NCBI GenBank assembly: GCA_964495345.1
Contig: CAZBVV010000036.1
Coordinates: 1 to 15,055, forward strand
Direction: 5' to 3'
DNA from: UBA1081 sp964495345
GTDB lineage: Bacteria > Bacillota > Clostridia > Oscillospirales > Acutalibacteraceae
DNA: 15,055 nt
The notes under the pieces are model-generated. The model saw only the letters and a program-made list of their open reading frames with translations, ran no database searches and was not told the origin of the DNA. Positions within the stretch are counted from its first letter, which is position 1; the number at the start of each line of letters is the position of its first letter. The translations under genes and the position numbers were made by a program. This document shows, piece by piece, positions 5,974 through 12,579 of this stretch.

Positions 5974-7586
5974 CCGGAAACAGAAGAATCGACATAAAAA
6001 AAGCAACAAATAAAGAAATTCTTGCATTTTCCCTTTTACCCCTGGGATTTTTCTTTATTGACTGTACCGTTTATACAGTAATCAACTTTTATATGACAGA
6101 TGTACTCAAATTAAGCATGGGACTTGTTTCCATTGTGCTTTTGGGAACAAAGGTCTGGGATGCGATCAACGATCCGATTATGGGTCAGATTGTTGAACGC
6201 ACAAGAACAAAATGGGGTAAGTGCAGACCTTATCTTCTGTGGATTCCCGCATTCTTTGCCATTACCACGGCACTTCTGTTTTTACCCGTCAGATTCCCCG
6301 AAAGCTGGAACATAATCACCAAAGACGGTACAAACTTGGGTAATGCAGGTAACTTTGTGTATATGCTTATCATTTACATGCTTTACATTACTGCATATAC
6401 TGCCATTGAAATTCCAAAAAACAGCCTTACTCCCCTCGTTTTTCCGCAGAAAGACATCAGAGTAAAAGCGGTTTCAATTTCAAACACCGTAGGCTCCTTG
6501 GGAACAATTCTTCCCTCGGTGCTTATCTGGACTATGGCAGGTCTTCTTGGTAACGGTCAAAAAGATATGACCGATATGGGATATTTCCGGTCGGCTCTTA
6601 TTTTTGCCGTTTTCGGTGCGGCAATTATGATTGGCTCATTCTTCGGTATAAAGGAAAAAATTTATATTCCGCCGAAAAAAGAAAAGTCTTCAAAGAACAT
6701 CAAGGTTATGCTTAAAGATAAGCGAATTGTCATGCTGCTTCTTGCCGCATTCTTCAACGGTATAATCAATATCGGTGCAATCTTCCTTTCATACTTTGCA
6801 AGATGGAACTGCATAGGTATTTTGCCTATGGACAAGATTAATCTCTTTATTGAAAGCATCGTCGGCAAAAATCCGAACATAGATGCTGTTGCTATTCTTC
6901 CCACGCTTCTTTCGGTCATGAGTGGTGCATCCTATATGCTCTCTATGCTTCTTGTTCCTCCGCTTCTTAAAAAAATGTCAAAAAAACAGCTCTGGATATG
7001 GATGTCATTCCTCGGTGCAGCAGCAAATATCATTGTGTACATAATCGGCATTTATGTTGTGCCTTATAACACAATCCCCGGATTTATTCTTTATGCCGTT
7101 CTCCGCTTTTTCACCAATTTCCCCGTAGGTATGAGTACGGTGCTTATTGTTTCCATAATTGCCGATGTTACCGACAGCGTTGAAATGGAAAAGGGCGAGC
7201 GTCTTGAAGCAACGGTTTATTCCTTCAAGGGACTGCTTTACAAGGTTGCAGTAGCAATTTTTAATGTAGTTGTGCTTCAGATTATTGACATTCTCGGTTA
7301 CAATGCAGAAAAAATGGAAATCCTTACTGAAAATGTAACAAAACCTCTTATTACATCCACCATTCAGCCAAGTATCATCGACGGCGTAAACTACACTTCA
7401 CTTCTTAACGGCATATTCTTTATGTTGACCGCTATGGGTGCTATCGGACTTATATTGCAGGCTGTTCCCATGATGTTCTTTAATTTTGACGAAAACGAAA
7501 TGGACAAAAAACTTCAGCAGTACAGAAAAGAAAAAGAACTGAAAACGGACGAAACTCTTTCGGAGGTGCAAAATGAACAGCTTTAA
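5970..7586 (+). CDS. GPH-family (MelB-like) cation:glycoside/hexuronide symporter
   Basis: This 538-aa, about 12-helix membrane protein carries the signature of glycoside-pentoside-hexuronide symporters, WDAINDPIMG (63-72) followed by RTRTKWGKCRPYLLW (77-91). Asp64 and Asp68 match the two helix-II aspartates that bind the coupling Na+, Li+ or H+ in MelB, so cation-driven uptake is expected. It has longer hydrophilic loops than MelB, one around 105-125 and one around 285-305, and a charged C-terminal tail (about 508-538). AAGGAG (5957-5962) precedes the ATG, which overlaps the stop of the flavoprotein gene. As the only transporter in the operon, it defines the substrate as a small glycoside, uronide or similar compound imported intact. 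Its end overlaps the next gene by 14 nt. Confidence 0.9.
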   Translation: MTGNRRIDIKKATNKEILAFSLLPLGFFFIDCTVYTVINFYMTDVLKLSMGLVSIVLLGTKVWDAINDPIMGQIVERTRTKWGKCRPYLLWIPAFFAITTALLFLPVRFPESWNIITKDGTNLGNAGNFVYMLIIYMLYITAYTAIEIPKNSLTPLVFPQKDIRVKAVSISNTVGSLGTILPSVLIWTMAGLLGNGQKDMTDMGYFRSALIFAVFGAAIMIGSFFGIKEKIYIPPKKEKSSKNIKVMLKDKRIVMLLLAAFFNGIINIGAIFLSYFARWNCIGILPMDKINLFIESIVGKNPNIDAVAILPTLLSVMSGASYMLSMLLVPPLLKKMSKKQLWIWMSFLGAAANIIVYIIGIYVVPYNTIPGFILYAVLRFFTNFPVGMSTVLIVSIIADVTDSVEMEKGERLEATVYSFKGLLYKVAVAIFNVVVLQIIDILGYNAEKMEILTENVTKPLITSTIQPSIIDGVNYTSLLNGIFFMLTAMGAIGLILQAVPMMFFNFDENEMDKKLQQYRKEKELKTDETLSEVQNEQL

Positions 7587-8316
7587 ACTCGGTCTTTGCA
7601 GCGTCACATTCAGAAAAAAGAGTGCTGAAGAAATTATTGAAATTGCAAAAAAATCCGGCATCGGTTTTATAGAATGGGGCGGAGACGTTCATGTAAGAAG
7701 TTTTGAAGATGCAGCAATAGTAAAAATGCTTTGCGATAAAGAAAATATAAAAATCAGCTCCTACGGAAGCTATTTCAACAGTGCAGATTACGACGAAGAA
7801 AAATGGTGCAATATCTGTGAAATTGCAAAAAAAATGGATGCTTCTTCCGTAAGAATATGGCTTGGCAAAAAAGACAGTGAAAAAACAGACAGCAGTGAAT
7901 ATCTTACTCTGCTTGAAAATACAAAAATGATGTGCGATATTGCCGCTTCTTACGGACTTCTTGTTTGTCCCGAATGTCACGATAACACTTATAACAATAA
8001 TACCGATGCCATTTTAAGATTCAAAAAGGAATTGCAAAGGGACAATTTCAGAACTTATTTTCAGTCAAGATATTTCCGTATGGAATATGACCTTGACAGA
8101 ATTGACAGAACCTTTGACTTTACGGAAAATGTGCACATTTCCTACCGTGACCTGAAAAGAGAGCAAATGTTCAGAAAAAAAGATAAATATTATCTTGACA
8201 CGTTGCTTAAAAAGTTGAAAAAAAAGAATTTCGGCGGTATTGTTATGGTTGAATTTGTTTCCCGTGACAGTGAAAATGCATTTTATAAAGATATTGAAAA
8301 GCTGAAAAGTTATTGA
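7573..8316 (+). CDS. Sugar phosphate isomerase/epimerase-like TIM-barrel protein
   Basis: This 247-aa protein fits the xylose isomerase-like TIM-barrel superfamily (AP_endonuc_2), which includes keto-sugar epimerases, inosose enzymes and C-glycoside lyases. Motifs are LGLCSVTFR (6-14), GFIEWGGDVHV (31-41), VCPECHDN (131-138), HISYRD (188-193) and VMVEF (224-228). Candidate metal ligands are E134, H188 and E227. The fourth position, usually Asp in the strand before HISYRD, appears as YFQS (162-165), so the site may be altered. It is cytoplasmic. GGAGGTG (7562-7568) sits just before ATG 7573, inside the transporter gene, giving a 14-nt overlap. The family is fairly clear; the substrate is not. 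Confidence 0.75.
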   Translation: MNSFKLGLCSVTFRKKSAEEIIEIAKKSGIGFIEWGGDVHVRSFEDAAIVKMLCDKENIKISSYGSYFNSADYDEEKWCNICEIAKKMDASSVRIWLGKKDSEKTDSSEYLTLLENTKMMCDIAASYGLLVCPECHDNTYNNNTDAILRFKKELQRDNFRTYFQSRYFRMEYDLDRIDRTFDFTENVHISYRDLKREQMFRKKDKYYLDTLLKKLKKKNFGGIVMVEFVSRDSENAFYKDIEKLKSY

Positions 8317-8320
8317 GGTG
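8315..8320 (+). promoter_or_regulatory. Ribosome site that fixes the 2-hydroxyacid dehydrogenase start
   Basis: GAGGTG lies six bases before ATG 8327 and includes the last bases of the preceding TGA stop. A GTG at 8318, in frame with the gene, is part of this site and so should not be read as the start. Confidence 0.75.
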
Positions 8321-8326
8321 AAAATA

Positions 8327-9325
8327 ATGAAGATCGCATTACTTGGTGCTGACAAGTCAAAGTTCAATCTTGTTTTTTCTGAAGATGTAATGATTAAACT
8401 TAAAGAGTACGGCGAAGTTTCATCTGAGCTCATCAACAGAAAAAACATTGAAAAGCACAAAACCTTTCTTACCGGTTGCGATGTGGCTTTTTCTACATGG
8501 GGAATGTTAGCACTTAGTGAAGAAGAAATTAAAGAATATATGCCAAATCTGAAATGTGTATTCTATGCCGCAGGTACGGTACAGTATTTTGCAAAGCCGT
8601 TTCTTAACTGCTCCGTAAAAGTTTTCAGTGCATTCGCCGCTAACGCCGTGCCCGTAATCGAATACACGGTATCTCAAATCATTCTTGCATCAAAGGGTTT
8701 TTATCAGGGAGCAAAGCGTTACCGTCTTGCTCTCCCTTTATCCTTTTTACACACACAGAAAAGTAAAGGAAATTTCGGTATAAAAGCAGGTCTTATCGGA
8801 CTGGGTGCGATTGGCTCCGGTGTTGCGAAAAAGCTCCAAGACTATGACATTGAGGTTTTGGCATATGATCCTTTCTGCAGTAAAGAAAAGGCTGAGCAGT
8901 TGGGTGTCCAACTGACTGACCTTGAAACAATTTTTAAAGAATGTCTCGTTATAAGCAATCATCTTGCCAACAAAAAAGAACTGAAAAATATCTTTACCGA
9001 TAAACATTTCAGACTTATGCAGAAATATTCAACATTTATAAACACCGGCAGAGGTGACCAGGTCAACGAATGGGCTCTTGCAAAAAATCTTATTCTGCAT
9101 CCGTCAAGAACTGCGGTTGCAGACGTTTTAAAAAATGAGACCATGCCGTTCATAAGCCCGTTATTCTGGTGTCCCAATGCCATAATCACTCCCCATATAG
9201 CAGGCAGCATGGGTAATGAAACTCATAGAATGGCTTACTATATGATTGAGGAGCTTGACCGATACATTACTGGCAAAGAAACAAGATTTGAAGTTACGAA
9301 AGAAATGCTTTCAACTATGGCATAA
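8327..9325 (+). CDS. D-isomer-specific 2-hydroxyacid dehydrogenase family protein
   Basis: This 332-aa NAD-dependent dehydrogenase would reduce a 2-oxoacid to the D-2-hydroxyacid or the reverse. It has the Rossmann motif GLGAIG (158-163) with D181 after the second strand, which favours NAD(H). The catalytic triad is intact: R242 in NTGRGD, E271 in LKNETM and H290 in ITPHIAGS. The first domain carries the hinge sequence (NAVPVIEYT, 106-114) found where this family contacts the cofactor. I chose ATG 8327 over an in-frame GTG at 8318 because the GTG falls inside the ribosome site. The gap to the previous gene is 10 nt. The product may be a sugar-acid-like compound made by the upstream enzymes, or a glyoxylate/hydroxypyruvate-type acid. 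This is inference. Confidence 0.85.
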   Translation: MKIALLGADKSKFNLVFSEDVMIKLKEYGEVSSELINRKNIEKHKTFLTGCDVAFSTWGMLALSEEEIKEYMPNLKCVFYAAGTVQYFAKPFLNCSVKVFSAFAANAVPVIEYTVSQIILASKGFYQGAKRYRLALPLSFLHTQKSKGNFGIKAGLIGLGAIGSGVAKKLQDYDIEVLAYDPFCSKEKAEQLGVQLTDLETIFKECLVISNHLANKKELKNIFTDKHFRLMQKYSTFINTGRGDQVNEWALAKNLILHPSRTAVADVLKNETMPFISPLFWCPNAIITPHIAGSMGNETHRMAYYMIEELDRYITGKETRFEVTKEMLSTMA

Positions 9326-9337
9326 GGAGTATAGAAT

Positions 9338-11410
9338 ATGATGAATTTTGACAAAGCAATCCAACTTTACAAGGCTGAACCCACAAAAGAAAAACTCCGG
9401 GAAGTTGCCGATTTACTCCTGAAAGAAATGACCGTAAAAGAAAAAATCCGCATGCTTCAGGGACACGCTATGGGAGTAACTATAAAAAATTTCCTTACAA
9501 AAGGCAGATTCTATAACGGTGAAGCCTATCCTGCAGGCGGTTGCAAAAGACTCGGCATACCTCCGGTAATGTTCACGGACGGTCCCCGTGGCATCGTTAT
9601 GAAAAAATGTACCTGTTTTCCCGTTTCTATGCTTCGAGGTGCTGCCTTCGATGATGAACTGGAATACCGTATAGGTGAAGTTTTTGCAAAGGAAGCATCA
9701 GCTCTTAATGCAAATCTTTTTGCGGGGGTATGTATAAATCTTCTTAGAAATCCTATGTGGGGCAGAGCTCAGGAGACCTACGGTGAAGACCCTTATCTTC
9801 TCGGCAGAATGGGTGCGGCACTCACAAAAGCGATGCAAGACAACGGCATAATCGCCTGCCCGAAGCATTATGCTCTCAACAGTATAGAGGATCTTCGTTT
9901 CAGTGCAAATGCAACTGCGGATAAAAGAACACTTCACGAGGTATATCTGCCTCACTTTAAAAAATGTATTGATGCAGGTGCCATGTCTGTTATGGGTGCT
10001 TATAACAAAGTAAACGGCACTTATGCCTGTGAAAACAAAGAGCTCCTTACAGATATTCTCAGAGATCAGTGGGGATTTGACGGTTTTGCATTGTCCGACT
10101 TCTTCTACGGCATTTACGATGGCGTCAAAAGTCTTAAAGCAGGCATGGATATGGAAATGCCCTACATTTTCCGCTATGCAACTCTCGGCTACAGCCTGAA
10201 AAAAGGCGACATCACCGAAAAGGATATAGATACCGCCGCCGCAAGAATTCTGCGTGCACTCATTTCCACCTTGCCCAAACACAAAAAACACCCTGAATCA
10301 GTTATCCTTTCCAAGGAGCATATTGCACTTGCCAGAGAAACAGCAACAAAGGGTATTGTGCTTCTCAAAAACGAAGGTAAAACACTGCCCGTCACGGCAG
10401 ATAAAAAGATTGCAGTAGTAGGCAGATATGCAAATAAAAGGAACACGGGAGATCACGGCAGCAGTAATGTTTTCAGTCCGTATGCCATAACACCTTACGA
10501 AGGTTTGTGCAACCGTTTCGGCACAGAAAATGTTTCTTTTTATAACGGTTGTAACGTTTCGGACGCCATCAAAGCTTCCGCAGACTGCGACTATATTCTG
10601 GTGTGTGTAGGAAGTGACTGGCTTCAGGAGGGTGAATTCCTGGTTAACTTAGGTAATATCAAGAAAAAACCGAAAGGCTCGGGCGGTGACAGAGCTGACC
10701 TTCACATTCCCGAAGAGGATGTACAACTCATCAAGGGGCTTTCCAAACTGGGCAAAAAGCTTGTGGTCAACATTATGGGCGGAAGTGCTTACATAATAAA
10801 GGACTGGATTGACTGTGCAGATGCTGTTCTTATGTCATTTTACAGCGGACTTGAAGGCGGTAATGCTCTTGCGGACATTCTCAGCGGTGATGTCACTCCT
10901 GCAGGCAAGCTCCCGTTTACCGTAGCTGAAAATGCAGAAGACTATCCGGACTTCCTTCACCTCGGAGCAAAAAACAAGGATATTGAATACGGATATTATC
11001 ACGGCTACACACTCTTCGATAAAGAAGGAAAAGAGCCTCACTTCCCCTTTGGCTTCGGTCTTTCTTACACAGAATTTGAGTTCGGAGATATATCTCTTTT
11101 AAAAGACGATAAAAAAATTACTGTAAATCTGAAGCTTAAAAACAAAGGAAACTTTGACGGAGATGAGATTCTTCAGCTTTATATCGGAAGTGAAAATACT
11201 GCCGTTGACAGACCTGTCAAGCTTCTTAAAGGTTTCAAACGCGTTACCGTCAGCAAAGGGGAATCTGTTGTTACTGAGATTTCGGCTGATATTGAAGATA
11301 TTAAATTCTACAATCCTGCAACATCAGAGTGGGAGCTTGATGCTGCATACACGGTTTATATCGGAACAGACAGCAAAAATGTTATTGAAGCCGGAAAAAT
11401 CAGTTTCTGA
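9338..11410 (+). CDS. Glycoside hydrolase family 3 beta-glycosidase, cytoplasmic
   Basis: This 690-aa retaining glycosidase has the complete GH3 layout: a TIM barrel (about 25-310), an alpha/beta sandwich (about 335-535) and a C-terminal fibronectin-III-like domain (about 575-690). Motifs are FTDGPRG (79-85), GRAQETYGEDP (142-152), PKHY (175-178), AYNKVNG (221-227) and GFALSDF (249-255), with D254 the expected nucleophile. The acid/base Glu is probably E431 or E433 in the QEGE segment before GGDRADLHIP. There is no signal peptide, so it cleaves glycosides after import. Substrates of the family include beta-glucosides, xylosides and glucosides of plant phenolics or saponins. AAGGAG (9324-9329) is eight bases before the first of two consecutive ATGs. 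The gap to the upstream gene is 12 nt. The family is certain; linkage and sugar are not determinable here. Confidence 0.93.
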   Translation: MMNFDKAIQLYKAEPTKEKLREVADLLLKEMTVKEKIRMLQGHAMGVTIKNFLTKGRFYNGEAYPAGGCKRLGIPPVMFTDGPRGIVMKKCTCFPVSMLRGAAFDDELEYRIGEVFAKEASALNANLFAGVCINLLRNPMWGRAQETYGEDPYLLGRMGAALTKAMQDNGIIACPKHYALNSIEDLRFSANATADKRTLHEVYLPHFKKCIDAGAMSVMGAYNKVNGTYACENKELLTDILRDQWGFDGFALSDFFYGIYDGVKSLKAGMDMEMPYIFRYATLGYSLKKGDITEKDIDTAAARILRALISTLPKHKKHPESVILSKEHIALARETATKGIVLLKNEGKTLPVTADKKIAVVGRYANKRNTGDHGSSNVFSPYAITPYEGLCNRFGTENVSFYNGCNVSDAIKASADCDYILVCVGSDWLQEGEFLVNLGNIKKKPKGSGGDRADLHIPEEDVQLIKGLSKLGKKLVVNIMGGSAYIIKDWIDCADAVLMSFYSGLEGGNALADILSGDVTPAGKLPFTVAENAEDYPDFLHLGAKNKDIEYGYYHGYTLFDKEGKEPHFPFGFGLSYTEFEFGDISLLKDDKKITVNLKLKNKGNFDGDEILQLYIGSENTAVDRPVKLLKGFKRVTVSKGESVVTEISADIEDIKFYNPATSEWELDAAYTVYIGTDSKNVIEAGKISF

Positions 11411-11415
11411 TTTTG

Positions 11416-11420
11416 CGAGG
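11416..11420 (+). promoter_or_regulatory. Ribosome site that fixes the alpha/beta hydrolase start
   Basis: CGAGG lies seven bases before ATG 11428. A longer frame could begin at TTG 11413, but that codon lies before or within this site and has no ribosome site of its own, so ATG 11428 is preferred. Confidence 0.65.
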
Positions 11421-11427
11421 TAAATCT

Positions 11428-12468
11428 ATGAAAAAAAATCTATATTCTGCAGATGAATTTATGTCGGGTCTTTACGGAAAACTCAAAAGTGAGCCTTACA
11501 AAAATGCTTTTTCCCAAGATGAAGCCCTTGCAATCGGCAAAGAAATCAAGGAAAAGGCAAGAGTTCTTTTCGCCATAGATAAAATCTGCAGCCTTAATAC
11601 AAAAGCAAAGCTTATCAAAACAGCCGATGCACTTGATTATCCCGATTACACCATGCAAAAATATTCACTTGAAATATGTGACGGACTTATTACCGCCGCA
11701 TATGTTCTTACTCCTAAAAAGCTCAATAACAAAGCCAACGGAGTAGTCGCACTTTGCGGGCACGGATACGGAGTAAGGCAGATTCTTAATATTTCGAAAA
11801 AAGGAAAGAAAAAGCACTTCAGATACATTGATAATTATCAAAAAAATTTTGCTGTTGAGCTTGTTAAAAGAGGCTGTGTCGTTATCGCTCCCGAGCCTTT
11901 CGGTTTCGGTGAAGCAAGACTGACCTCAGATTTACGGAAGCCTTTTTATATAAGCTCCTGCGACGAAATTTCACATCATCTCCTCCCCTACGGACTTACA
12001 ACGGCAAGTATCAGAATCGCTCAGGCTCTCACGTGTGCCAATGCGCTCAGGGGTATGGATATGGTTGACAGCAACAAGGTGTCTCTTATGGGTATTTCCG
12101 GCGGCGGTCTGACAGCACTTTATGCTTCGGTTCTTGATGACAACATTTACAAAACCGTTATCTGCGGATATGTAAACACTTTCAAAGACAGTATACTTTC
12201 GATGTGGCACTGTCCTGATAATTATATCCCCGGAATACTTGATGTGGGTGAGATTTACGACTTCGCATCAGCTTTGGCACCTAAAGAACTTTTTATTGAA
12301 TCCGGTATTAAAGACAAACTTTTCCCTGTAGGTGCAAGTGAAATCGCACACAAAAACATTAAAAGAATATATGAACTGACAGGAGCAGAGGATAAGCTCC
12401 ACATTGATGTTTTTAACGGTAAGCATTCGGTCTGCGGACGAAAGTCCTTTGATTGGATTTCAGAATAA
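11428..12468 (+). CDS. Alpha/beta hydrolase, acetyl xylan esterase-like
   Basis: This 346-aa serine hydrolase has an oxyanion-type GHGYG (111-115), a nucleophile elbow GISGGG with S224, the aspartate region SGIKDKLFP with D296, and a histidine in NGKHSV (H333). These form a complete Ser-Asp-His triad. The HCPDNYIPGIL stretch (261-271) and the AP-x-ELFIESG stretch near 284-293 resemble bacterial acetyl xylan esterase/dienelactone hydrolase-like proteins (Abhydrolase_7-like). It probably removes an acyl group or opens a lactone on the imported compound. There is no signal peptide. It follows the GH3 gene with a 17-nt gap and is the last gene of the operon, ending at the terminator at 12540. The exact substrate is unknown. 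Naming it a carbohydrate esterase is inference from context. Confidence 0.82.
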   Translation: MKKNLYSADEFMSGLYGKLKSEPYKNAFSQDEALAIGKEIKEKARVLFAIDKICSLNTKAKLIKTADALDYPDYTMQKYSLEICDGLITAAYVLTPKKLNNKANGVVALCGHGYGVRQILNISKKGKKKHFRYIDNYQKNFAVELVKRGCVVIAPEPFGFGEARLTSDLRKPFYISSCDEISHHLLPYGLTTASIRIAQALTCANALRGMDMVDSNKVSLMGISGGGLTALYASVLDDNIYKTVICGYVNTFKDSILSMWHCPDNYIPGILDVGEIYDFASALAPKELFIESGIKDKLFPVGASEIAHKNIKRIYELTGAEDKLHIDVFNGKHSVCGRKSFDWISE

Positions 12469-12539
12469 TTCACACACAAAACAACGGATTTCACCGTATG
12501 ACACGGCAGATATATAATCTTTCTGCTTTAAAGCAAAAG

Positions 12540-12572
12540 AATCACGGCTTTCATGATGAATAAGCCGTGATT
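12540..12572. terminator. Shared terminator of the operon and the heparinase-like gene
   Basis: A perfect 11-bp stem, AATCACGGCTT (12540-12550) with AAGCCGTGATT (12562-12572), closes an 11-base loop. T-rich sequence follows on the plus side (about 12573-12581) and a TTCTTTT-type tail on the minus side. It therefore terminates both the plus-strand operon and the convergent minus-strand gene that stops at 12580. Confidence 0.92.
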
Positions 12573-12579
12573 TTAATTT

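Noticed and set aside
7480..7980. Minus-strand open frame of 166 codons
   Set aside because: It is antisense to the symporter and TIM-barrel genes, is rich in Phe as expected from the complement of Lys-rich codons, and has no ribosome site or recognisable motif.
7573..8316. DgpBC-type C-glycoside lyase system
   Set aside because: The TIM barrel could be DgpC-like, but no small DgpB-type partner and no Gfo/Idh/MocA sugar 3-oxidase are present in the operon.
9698..10291. Minus-strand open frame of 197 codons
   Set aside because: It lies wholly antisense to the catalytic domain of the GH3 gene, which has all its family motifs.
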